This document shows positions 36,973 to 46,781 of a stretch of DNA of 64,000 nucleotides, piece by piece. The DNA is taken from NCBI GenBank assembly GCA_025716855.1, contig JAIXMQ010000064.1, positions 99,509 through 163,508 on the forward strand, given 5' to 3'. This DNA comes from Pilaira anomala (lineage: Eukaryota; Mucoromycota; Mucoromycetes; Mucorales; Mucoraceae). How positions within the stretch are numbered: position 1 is the stretch's first letter; each line of letters starts with the position of its first letter. The notes beneath the pieces are model-generated. The model saw nothing but the letters and a program-made list of their open reading frames with translations, was not told the DNA's origin and ran no database searches. The position numbers and the translations under genes were made by a program.

Positions 36973-38394
36973 ATGACCTTTACTATCGAACCAGTTATTC
37001 CCTCTAAAGAGCAATCCGGTGTTGATTTTGGGGCAATCGTAAATGGCCTTGACCTTGAAACAATTACTCGTAAGAATTATATTCATTACAGCTTATAATT
37101 CTATTTGAAACATATTAACGCTATTTAAATAGCCCATGACTTTGATGAACTCTTTAAAGCAGTTTACACATATCAAGTTGTAGTTGTTCGAAACCAAGGT
37201 CATGTTCGACCCGAAACGCAATATGAATTAACTAAACGATTCGATCCTCAAAATATCGATATCTATGGTCACGGTTCAATGCACCGTGCTACTCAATCAG
37301 TTATTGCTCGTGATATATCACCTTTACCTGCTGTGCCTCAAGTACAATTGTTAGGTCATGGCATCGTAAAAAACCATTATGGTATTGAAGAACGAAAATT
37401 AACTCATCCTAGCCATACTGTGTTTCATCAAACCTCCTTAACAAAGGAAGAAATGGATTCCGGTTTGACTCGTTTCTATCGTTGGCATATGGATGCTGCT
37501 CTTTACAAGTTACATCCCCCAAAAATTACTACTTTATTCGGTATCAAGAATCCTGTAAGTAATTTATATGGAAAACTTGAATTGAACTTGTTTTTTAAAC
37601 TTTATTATATATACAGGAACCAAGACGAGAGACAGTTGTATATGGAGATGACTCCGGTGATAAACTTGATGTGCAATTAGGTACAACAGCATGTAAGTTA
37701 ATCACATTGTATAAATATATATATATATATATATATTTAGGCATAATGTATTGATAATTTTATTATAAAGTTATTTCTGGTCAAAGAGCATTTGAGCTTT
37801 TACCTCAGGAACTTAAGGAAATGGCTTTCAAAACTCAGGTGAAATATGCACCTCATCCTTATTTATGGATGTCCAATGCAAAATCAAGGCCTACTGGTTT
37901 AGGTTTGGTATCTGAGGGTAAGGAACTTTTACCCGAGCAATTACCAGAAGTTAATGAGGAGCATATTAAAGTCTATCCTATGGTAAAAGTTGTATTTGAT
38001 ATAAATTAGTTACCCAGGTTTAACTAATAAACTTTAAAAAAATATACAGTTATGGAAAAACCCTGTCACCGGCAAGATTCACTTTCAAGTTCATCCCTCT
38101 GCTGTACAAGATTTGATTATTGATGGCAAATCTGTAGGTGATTTGGAAAAAGTTCGCGATATTTTATATAAAATGCAACGTCCAGCTATTAGTCCAGAGA
38201 ATGTATTTGCTCATGAATGGCAAGACGGTGATTTTGTTATCTTTAATAACCGTGGTCTACTTCATTCAGTTGTAGGCTCATTAAAAGAGACAGATTCACG
38301 TGTGTTCCATCAGTGCAATATTGCAAGTGCCGATGGCCCTATTGCAGCCACCGAACAAGATTTCTCACCTTACGTTGTACAGGCTATTGCTTAG
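36973..38394 (+). CDS. Alpha-ketoglutarate-dependent xanthine dioxygenase (TauD/TfdA family)
   Basis: Five exons (36973-37069, 37133-37554, 37617-37692, 37771-37982, 38050-38394) join to 383 residues. Fungal XanA/Xan1 enzymes convert xanthine to uric acid using Fe(II) and 2-oxoglutarate, without molybdenum. They allow purines to serve as nitrogen sources. The iron ligands are H151 and D153 in RFYRWHMDAALY and H341 in NRGLLHSVVG. The segment HPPKITTLFGIKNP following the first ligands is typical of the XanA branch. The N-terminal block VYTYQVVVVRNQ matches TauD-like folds. The ATG at 36973 follows a T-rich promoter. The substrate is inferred from similarity to the XanA motif block, not only the generic TauD fold. 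Nothing in the neighbourhood belongs to purine breakdown, but the GATA-type nitrogen regulator is the next intact gene upstream. Confidence 0.85.
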
Positions 38395-38608
38395 CAGCCA
38401 TTGTAACACACACACGCACACACACATACACTTCCATTCACTCTTTCTCTTTGAAAAAATAATCATATTAAAATAAATTGATAAACAAATAAGAAAACTT
38501 GTACATTTAAAGTAATACAGTTGAACAAGTCGCAGGATAAATTTATATAAAAAGGGTTTTTCATTGGATAAAATAACGTTAATTTATATTACAATATAAA
38601 AAAAGAAA

Positions 38609-39020
38609 TTAGAAAATGTTTGATGCTGGTGTTATTGTGTTACAGACAAGAGTATCATCATCATGGTGATGAAACAATAACAATTTTGGTTGTGGTGATA
38701 ATGGTAATGTGTAAAAATCAATCTCTTTTAATTCTTCTTGTTCTTGTACTTGTGTATCAAATTCATGAACATATTGAGGCTATGGATGTACATTAAATAG
38801 GTTAGTTGTTATATTAAAAAAAAATGTCAATAAATATGTATATATATATATATATATATTTGGACTTTACACAATCACTGGATTTATGGTTATCTGTTGT
38901 AATGAAAATGAATTTTTAGTGAAGGTCAAGGTGAGATATGATATATAAAGATGTATTACTTGAACCACAAAAGTAACAGACTTCAGTAAATGTGATAAAA
39001 TTTCGTTCTAAAGGGCTCAT
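38609..39020 (-). CDS. Small CCHC zinc-knuckle protein (84 residues)
   Basis: Three minus-strand exons, 39020-38960, 38893-38871 and 38779-38609, join to 84 residues. The joined protein has a perfect C-X2-C-X4-H-X4-C zinc knuckle at residues 15-28 (CYFCGSNNHKSSDC), a motif that binds single-stranded nucleic acid. The knuckle is assembled across intron 1: neither exon alone contains it. It is followed by an acidic/Gln-rich stretch (VQEQEELKEIDFY), a Pro-rich stretch and an HHHDDD run. The introns have GTAATA...CAG and GTAAAG...TAG ends. I know of no named protein of this size and layout; the open frames are individually short. The end-to-end phase agreement and the exact knuckle spacing are the main evidence. 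The neighbouring gene downstream is convergent (xanthine dioxygenase) and PEN-2 lies upstream in the same orientation. Confidence 0.65.
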
Positions 39021-39182
39021 TTTATGTGTGTATATTTATTTTTATTTATTTATAAAGGAAGGAAAAGAAGAAGAAAAAAATTGAAAATGGTTTTTTTGAA
39101 AAATATATTACGTTGTCAAGACATCGACGGACGGCGGCTGTATCACTATGGAAACAATAATCAAGGAGTAAATAATAACCAA

Positions 39183-39543
39183 TTACAGTCCTTTGGGGAT
39201 AACCACTGTAATACGATCTGCTGCTTGTCCCCAAGCTATCCTTTTATTGATAAATAAACTATACCAACTTGTCAGTATAACAAACCAAACCAAACAACCT
39301 GTTAAAGAGAAATAAATGTCTAATCTTTGTGTTAATGTCACATTACATACACGACCTTCATTACCATAGAAAAAACAACTTACATTTTTTTAAAGCAGGC
39401 GGTGCGTTTGGTTGTTTACTTGTCTTGAAGAAGTAAAGAAAGTTCACTAGCCATAAAAACGGTAAAAAAGCAAACCCACCATAAAACATTTTTTTACTTA
39501 TACTGACATGCTCTTCCGAGCTCATCTTTTCGAGCTTTGGCAT
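39183..39543 (-). CDS. PSENEN: Gamma-secretase subunit PEN-2
   Basis: Two minus-strand exons, 39543-39420 and 39355-39183, join to 98 residues, against about 101 in animals. PEN-2 is the smallest subunit of gamma-secretase and is needed for presenilin endoproteolysis and activity. Exon 1 contains the family hallmark GGFAFLPFLWLVNFLYFF. Exon 2 supplies the second membrane segment (SLTGCLVWFVILTSWYSLF) and a C-terminal ADRITVVIP block aligned with the DYLSFTIP-type end. The 64-nt intron starts GTAAACAACC and ends ATGAAG. Keeping the frame open to the GTAAGT at 39382-39387 instead would leave a 28-nt intron, too short to be likely. Start codon at 39543; the upstream in-frame TTG is not used. PEN-2 is absent from yeasts, so this is an early-fungus trait. 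Confidence 0.85.
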
Positions 39544-39647
39544 GGTCAACAAATAATAATAATAAAAAAATACAAAGAAAAAAGTCTCCTAATAAAAATA
39601 AAATAAAAAATCTGTCTTTCTTTCTCTTTGATTTTATTAACTCTTAA

Positions 39648-40636
39648 TTAAGGTTGACAAGATTTGACGTGTTCGTTATCAATAGTTGCATAACAAACAC
39701 CTTCCTGTTGAAGGGTGTCAACAGTTTGTCTGATATCTGACTCGGTATACAATCCCTTCAATTTGAATACAATTTGATCTACGCTACAACCTTCTGGACT
39801 TTCACCGATCGTTTGAATAGTTTCAGCAACACGTTCCATAATTGACATTGAGCCAGATGTGCTATCGATATCCATACGGGAGCCCTAAAATCCGAATGTG
39901 GCTCAATATCTCATATGATCCTTTTTTTTTGTCTTATAACTTACATGGCTAGGCTTTGCAAATCTTAAATGAGTTTCAATAGTATCGAGAAGATGATAAG
40001 TGATCTCATTAAAATCAGTGATAGGTCGGAGAGTGTGGCAAACAATAGTAACACGATTACTAAAACTATTAATTCTACCATTAACACGAACATATGTATC
40101 GACCCTATTTTATGTCATATTGTCAATCAACCTTATGAATTTACTACGCACTCTTTTTTTCTTACGTAATTGCACGTCGAGCATCAGCTTCCTCGGCAGT
40201 TTCGTTTTGTTCGACCCATTTTCTGACTTCAATAGCTCCAGTACCATCCTCAATAGTGTACACATAGTTGGTTGCCAATTCTTGAATTCCTCTAATAACA
40301 CCAACAAAAGTAGTCTACAATACAGTTTTAGTTCCCAAGTCACTAAAATACAAAGGAGAAAAAGTTTGGCTTACCTGTGTGACATCAGAACCATCGACTT
40401 TGAAGGTTTGATCTTGAGGAATCTCACAGTTTTTAATTTGTTTGACGGTCAAGGGTCGTAATGTTTGTTCGCCCATTGGTTTCTAATAAGTTTAATAAAA
40501 GATCTTTAGCATGCAGCTTGAATAACTTGTCATTCGCTTTTTTTCTTACTCTAGTATAACCCGTACTAGAACCAGACTTGTTCGATCCATCGAAAGAAGT
40601 ATTCATATAACCGGATCCAGAATTTCCGTAGTCCAT
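39648..40636 (-). CDS. RFA2: Replication protein A 32-kDa subunit (RPA2)
   Basis: Five minus-strand exons (40636-40550, 40482-40375, 40314-40166, 40104-39945, 39884-39648) join to 246 residues. RPA2 is the middle subunit of the single-stranded DNA-binding heterotrimer used in replication, repair and checkpoint signalling. Order of parts: a Gly/Ser-rich N-terminal phosphorylation region (about 1-30), the OB fold with LRPLTVKQIKNC, VTQTTFVGVIRGI, YTIEDGTGAIEVRKW and TYVRVNGRINSF, then a linker and a C-terminal winged helix (VDQIVFKLKGLYTESDIRQ). Length matches fungal Rfa2 (about 250-270). The last exon carries the whole winged helix. Tandem with PEN-2 on the same strand, about 100 bp apart. Confidence 0.95.
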
Positions 40637-41679
40637 TTTTTTAATAGATATATGTTTTTTTAAGAAGAAAAAAATAAAGTACGAGAAAAAAAGAAAAAGA
40701 TAAAAAACGCGGTTTATCAAAATTTTACGCGTTGTCCGGCAACCAAAGCATAAATCGACGTCATTGAGGAACTGAGCGCGACAGTTTGCACTTCATTTTG
40801 ACACACAAGTTCAAAACAAAAAAATAAGCATAACAATTTTATCAATATCTGATACTGCTTTTTTTTTTACGTGTAATTTATATATAAAGACAAGATATGA
40901 CGTGAAAGGATATAGGTGTGTACTTTCTAAAGTATATAATACAAATAGTGACTAACATGAGTAAAGAATGTTTATCCCAGAATAAAACTATCAACTTGTA
41001 GTAGGCACAACAGGTTCTAGTGATAAAGTGTTTTACTGCGTTGCGACGCGCTGTTTGAAGGCCGTAATGCAGTCAAGGGTAAATATTTATTGCTCTGATG
41101 TAAAATCAGACAATACAATAGTAGTTCTCGGTACATAATATATTGAGCATCTGGAACGACTAATTTCGAAACGTCAATGCCGCTGGTAATATTAAACGCA
41201 TTTTGATTAATCATGTCGCCCGAGGAGGTATGAAAGGCCAACAATAGTTAGGATGATGGGAAAGTTTAATTTATTGCATTATGGTGACTCGCATACATAT
41301 ATTAGTAAATCCGTAGGTAGCGAATTCAAGTATATTTCTTGAATATATTGGTGATTGTAAAAAAAAAAAAAAAAAACAAAAAATTCTTTTAGCCGTTCCT
41401 GAAATATACAAAGATACGTATTGTAAATACAATATAAATGGTATAGTTCCGAGCAGTAAAAAAAAAAAAGATGTCGTACCAAAGCTCTACATCTGTTATG
41501 TCTCTCGTCCAACGTATTCTTGTTGATCCTTTTTATTATGATGTACTGTTTAAATATCCGCTGCATAGACTAATAAGCCAATCATGTACAGGAACGTCTA
41601 GCGCTTTTAAATTATAAAAAGGGAACACAACTCTCCTGGTTTTTGTTGAGTAGGAATCTTCATCTTTTATTTTTTTTAG
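40637..41679. other. Divergent spacer between RPA2 and signal peptide peptidase, with relic frames
   Basis: It holds both promoters. On the minus strand, 41279-41566 has coding-like pieces: MQRIFKQYIIIKRINKNTLD, and LNSLPTDLLIYVCESP, which resembles the start of an F-box. A further open stretch lies at 41017-41244 (NITSGIDVSKLVVPDAQYIM). I could not join these in one frame, and a poly-T stretch separates them. They could be a decayed F-box gene. Confidence 0.35.
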
Positions 41680-43025
41680 ATGGAATCGAGTACAAAGGAA
41701 GTTGGGTTATATATTGCTTATGGAGCAATTATTACTATGGCGATTGCACCTATTTATGTTGGATCAATTGCTTCTATTCAAGGTATGAAACGACCTGCCA
41801 ACGCACCCAAGCCCAAGAAAAGCGGTTCACCACTTGAAGATTCAGATGATGAAGATGAGTCAATTAGTGAGAGTCTTACTTCTGGTGATGCTTATATGTT
41901 TCCAATTATCGGCTCTTGTGTACTTTTCTCAATGTATCTCGCCTTCAAGTTTTTAGACAAAGAATATATTAATTATGTCTTGACGGCTTATTTCTCTGTG
42001 ATGGGATGTGCTGCAGTCACCAAGACCTTTTTGATGGCTGTGAAAAAGATGACACCTATTAGTTGTCTTAAAAATGTTGCCAAATATAAGGTGACGATTT
42101 CTAAAAGATCCAAGAGTAAGTAAAAAAGAAAAGAAAAGAAAAAGATTGGACAGAGTTTAAACTGAATTCTATTTGTATATTAGATATTTCTCGTATTAGT
42201 TTTACAGTAATTCATGGATTTCTTTTAGTTGCTTCAATTGCATTGACAGCATATTATAGTTATACCAAGAACTGGATTGCAAGTAACATTTTCGGTCTTT
42301 CATTCTCTATTAATGCTATCCAACTTTTATCACTTGATTCATTCAAGACGGGTATGATTTTATTAAGTGGATTATTCTTTTATGATATATTTTGGGTATT
42401 TTATACACCTGTGATGGTATCTGTTGCAACCAATTTTGATGCACCTATTAAGCTTTTATGGCCTCGAGATATTCTTGATTACTTATTTACACAAGCAAGT
42501 AATTCAAGATTCACCATGTTAGGTTTAGGTGATATTGTGATTCCAGGTATCTTTGTTGCTTTATGTCTTCGTTATGATCGTCATATGTCTTGGAAGCGTA
42601 ACCCTGTCGGTCAATTCAAATCAACTGATTTCTCAAAGCCTTATTTTACCTCTGCCATGATTTCTTATTTCTTGGGTTTAGCTACTACGATGGTTGTCAT
42701 GCATTTCTTTAAGGCTGCTCAACCTGCTCTTCTTTATCTTTCTCCTGCTTGTATTCTTTCCGCTTTAATTACTGCTGCTGTTCGTGGTGAAATCAAAGAA
42801 TTATTTGAATATACTACTGAAGAAGAAGAAGACAATGAAAAAGATAAAAAGAAGAAAAAGTCAAAGCGCTTATCTAAGCCAGTAGAGGAAATTGAACTTG
42901 AAGAAGATAAAGAAAATCGTGCTCCTGTTGAAGAAATTGAATTGGAAGAAATTGAATTAGATGAAGAGCCAGAAACTGTTAGTGCTACTACTCCTAAAAA
43001 GAAGAATAGAAAAAATAAGAAGTAA
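41680..43025 (+). CDS. Signal peptide peptidase (intramembrane aspartyl protease)
   Basis: Two exons, 41680-42115 and 42184-43025, join to 425 residues. SPP cleaves signal peptides and tail-anchored proteins inside the ER membrane and is the sister family of presenilin. The catalytic pair is visible: D213 in LFFYDIFWVF and D262 in MLGLGDIVIPG. The conserved QPALLYL (PAL motif, P326-L328) is present. About nine hydrophobic segments fit the family. An acidic insert (EDSDDEDES, 53-61) follows the first span. The C-terminal tail of about 90 residues is unusually long, with alternating acidic EEIELEE and KKKKK blocks. That layout could act in ER retention or cytosolic contacts; this is inference. 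Only one intron interrupts the gene. The family orientation (YD before GLGD) does not separate SPP from presenilin by itself, but the overall pattern (FFYDIFWVFYTPVMVSVA) is SPP. Confidence 0.95.
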
Positions 43026-43213
43026 AGCATTAAAATTAGAGACTATGTCTTCATAAAAAGAAAAGCATTTATATTAAAAAAGAAAAAAAGTATGTGTGTG
43101 TGTAAATAGCCCATGTTTAATGTTATTATATCAATTATACGAAATGGTATTTAACTGTCTAGTAGAATAATATATATATATATATAAGTGCTCTAGACAT
43201 ATATTCGTTTACA

Positions 43214-43408
43214 TCAATACATATAGGTGTTATGAGAAACGTAAGAATCAGAGATGATACTGTCAACGTCCATGTTAGTTACCATTAATTTCAGTAGCGT
43301 CAGATATGCCATGGGAAGAGGCAAAGAAGAAGAGACGTAACCATTAGAAGATTGATCAACTGTAGGAAGAGTTGCACCAGTAGTAGAGATAGGGTTGGAA
43401 GAAGCCAT
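43214..43408 (-). CDS. Hypothetical 64-residue protein
   Basis: An open frame from the ATG at 43408 encodes 64 residues starting MASSNPISTTGATLPTVDQS. It is Ser/Thr-rich at first, then moderately hydrophobic (LPMAYLTLLKLMVTNM). No family, signal peptide or splice partner is recognised. Codon choice (TCT, ACT, GTT, C-ending codons) looks coding, and the region upstream of the ATG is A/T-run-rich like other promoters here. An alternative is an exon of a longer gene whose other exons I could not find. Confidence 0.35.
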   Translation of the reverse strand: MASSNPISTTGATLPTVDQSSNGYVSSSLPLPMAYLTLLKLMVTNMDVDSIISDSYVSHNTYMY

Positions 43409-44350
43409 AATGGTTGGTAAGTTTTTTTTTTTTAAAAAAAAAACTAATTGATTAAAAAAATGAAGAGATCAAGCTATTGGAAATAGATTGAAAAATAAAA
43501 ATTAAAAAGTGAGAGTACAAAAAAGTAATCAGACGCAAAAAAAAGATGCTTTGCTGTTTATATTTGTTTTGAAAACCGAGTCGTAATTGTTCATCGTACA
43601 GGATGATACCATAATATGTCTATAAAGTAATCTTTCACGACAATGCTAAGTACCAGATCTAGATCGGTTCTCATTGGCTGATATATTTGACAACATAATT
43701 ATACAATAGTCAGACGGATATTTAAATGTGATCTTCATAGCTCATGTAATATATACATGTATCTTTATCAAAAAGACTAATCAAGGTCAGTAAACAGGTA
43801 ACATAATGTGAGGACTTTGTTACCGCGATTCGATGGCAGTCTCAGAAGTGCTAGTTTTTTTTTTAAAAAAAGAAAAACTGGGTGATTTGGGGAGAAAAAA
43901 TGAGTGGATGATGGAGTTTCCCGTATTAGGAAATCCATGTCTTTAATGAGACGCTAGTCTTTCTCAAGTTTAAGAAACATTTTTGTACATACAATTTACT
44001 CGTAAGTTTAGGTGTATTCCTCTAATTATAAAACTAAATGAAAAACATCATAATGCAACGGCAGGGTATAATTTACTCTTTTCTTTTTTTATCTGAACTC
44101 ATAATACCCCTTCTGAAAAATAGCTGGTGTTTAACCGAAGCATACTATAAAATTAAACAAACGTATGTAATAATTAAAGTATCCTGACATATCTACGCAC
44201 ATTATTTTAAAAAATCGCAAGCATAAAACATTTAAAAGGACGGTATAAAAAATATATGTACATATAAAGTATATATAAAAAAAGAAGGGGAGGGAAAGAA
44301 AATATAGACTATATAAACATGTGTAGATAAAATAAAAATCGACACTACCA
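43409..44350. other. Intergenic; no gene recognised
   Basis: AT-rich spacer holding the possible promoter of the 64-residue frame and, near 44350, the 3' UTR of the phosphate transporter gene. Confidence 0.4.
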
Positions 44351-46781
44351 TTAGTATCCAATACCAGACATGATACCATAACCAAGAGTAAAGATTAAAC
44401 AAGTAGATATAATACTTGTTGGGATACCAGTGATAACAAAATCTTTGGTTGTTAAGTAAGGTTTTCCGGACGGATCTTCCAACATGACGGCAGACATATT
44501 TGGATAACCTGAAACAGGTAAACCCATACCGGCAGAACAAGCTAATCCTGCACCCATTACCAAAAGATTGGGATGTGGAATAGGTAAATGTTCTCCAACT
44601 TCCATCACAATAGGTACAATAATTAAAGCAGCAACAGTATGTGAAACAAAGGTAGCAAAAACTAGAATAAGGAAACAAAATACTGCTAGGATTGCAATGA
44701 CCGGTAAATCCGAAATACCATCCTTAAGTCGAAGGGCAATATCCTGTAATAAACCAGAAGATGTAACTGCATTACCTAATGCCATACCACCTTGAGCAAG
44801 AACTACAACAGACCATAAAAAGTTATTCAAATCATCCTTGTTCAAGATACCAGTACCAAAAAAGACAAATAAAGGAATAGTAGCAATAATACCCGTATCT
44901 CCTAAATTTTCTTCAATGCTAGATTCTGCACACCAAAGAGCAATGGTTAAAATAGTAATGAGACAAATGAAAACCTGTTGCTTTGTGATCTTTTCCTTGG
45001 TAGGCTTAATAGTATTTAAATGAGGTGTATCACTAGCTGGTTTGTATACAAGTAACAAGAGTCCCCAACAAACAAACATTGTGATAACCGCAATAGGTAA
45101 AGCAGCAGCAAACCAAAGACCCCAACCTGGATTAGGATTCATATATTGAATTGTAATAATATTTTGAGGTGAAGAGATAGGTGAAGTCATACCACCAATA
45201 CAACTAGAAAGTGCGATACCTAAAATCAAACAAGGTGCTACACGTGATTTATCAGGTAAAGTACGAAGGATAGGATCGATCAAAGTAAAACAAAGAACAG
45301 GTGTAGCAACATTGGAGATAAACATACTGAGAAAACCAGAAACAAACATAATAGCCAATAACACCCACATGGGTCGGGTACCAGCACGGCTCAAAACATG
45401 TGAAGCAAACGCTTTGGCAATACCATACTTTGAAAGTGCTGCAGCAAGTGCAAACCCACCCAAAAGCATCATAATCGTTCCACTAAACATGGCTGAAAAT
45501 GTAGCCTTTGCGGCTGCTTTAGCTGCCATCACACTTCCATCAGGATTACGTAAAATACCCAGCGGTACAATCATAAACGGAATAAGACACGAGGTGGCAT
45601 AAAGAGGAATTGCTTCGGTAGCCCACATAATGGCACAAAAGATCAGTAATGCAAAGCAATAATTTTCTTCTCTTTCACCAAAGCAATCAACCACGAGCAA
45701 TACAATCAAGGCGACAATAGCAATAGTAAAAGAAATAAGTTGAGACACCAGAGATGATTCAATTCTGCGTTGAGTAAAAGGGATTTTGTATGTTTTAACA
45801 ACCTTTGATTCAATCAATTTCGTATCATTTGCTTTACGTTCTTGACGGATCATTTCCTTCCAGACAGTATTACGCTCAAACGTAACTTGATCACGTAAAT
45901 GAGACTTCATTTGACGAAGAGCAAGATTATGATTACCACCACAGAAAGCATCAGCATAGCTCTTTTCAATTCGAAGAAGTTGTCCTTTGAGTGTCTCTAC
46001 CGTAGTAGGCATAAATGGCCTACTATCCAATACCATCTTTTTCAAATATTGTGCTTTCAAATTGCCTTCCAAGACTTTATCGTATTTTTTCAAAATCTTT
46101 TCAAAAGCAGTTCTATTCAACTCGATATAAGATTCGAGTTCAGAAAATGAGATATAAAGTAGAATGAGTTGTGAACGTAAATCGGCCAATCTTTCGACAA
46201 GTAACCCATCATCCTCATCACCGATAGACATACGCGACTCAAAAGATTGACGGGACATTCGACGTGAGAAATGAGAAGAACGCGAGAAAGAACGTTCTGG
46301 AGCAATCGTTTCTAATTTTTGAGTAGGATCTTCCTTTTCAGGATCCCTGATGTTAGGGAAATGATACGTTGAGTCAAGTCGTTCAAGAGGTGCAGAACTG
46401 TCTTTATTATGATGTGTGCTATTTATATCTTCTGTTCTTTCAATTTGTGTCTCTATCTGGTTCAACATGCTATACAATTCGGATTCTTTGTGTGTATAAA
46501 ATTCAATGACTTTTTCCAGTTGTTTATCAAGAGCAGCAATAAACCTTTTTTCACCATCTATTTTATGCTCTAAAGCTATTTCAGTGTCTGTACTGATATT
46601 CAAGTCTTCAACATGTTCTTTTTCCAACTGAAAAATTATTTTCTTTAGAGAATCATAACTAGATTTTTTTTTTAGGTTAGTTTTACTATATTTGGTGAAT
46701 TAATTTATTTCATACTCACTTAACATAACTGTCAATCCACTCTGGCACTGCATTCAATTGCAATGTATTTGAAAATCTCAT
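44351..46781 (-). CDS. SPX-domain phosphate transporter (PHO87/PHO90/PHO91 type)
   Basis: Two minus-strand exons, 46781-46720 and 46658-44351, join to 789 residues. These low-affinity transporters move phosphate at the plasma membrane (Pho87/90) or vacuole (Pho91), and their SPX domain senses inositol pyrophosphates. The SPX start MRFSNTLQLNAVPEWIDSYV sits in the short first exon, followed by YDSLKKIIFQLEKEH and the conserved KKYDKVLEGNLKAQYLKKMV helix. From about residue 295 come roughly a dozen membrane spans of the divalent-anion/Na+ symporter domain. Motifs include EAIPLYATSCLIPF, MLLGGFALAAALSKYGIAK and SPQNIIT. Without the small first exon the SPX domain would be cut. The large exon runs 2.3 kb without an intron, unusual here. 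Which paralogue it is cannot be told. Confidence 0.93.

Noticed and set aside
39356..39387. GTAAGT donor as the PEN-2 splice site
   Set aside because: It would leave a 28-nt intron; the GTAAAC donor at 39419 gives a normal 64-nt intron and a better PEN-2 alignment.
42734..43030. 98-codon minus-strand frame over the SPP tail
   Set aside because: Ser-rich translation is simply the reverse complement of the charged SPP tail.
44131..44678. Minus-strand frames over the 3' end of the phosphate transporter
   Set aside because: Alternative frames of the transporter's own last exon and its 3' UTR; no independent support.
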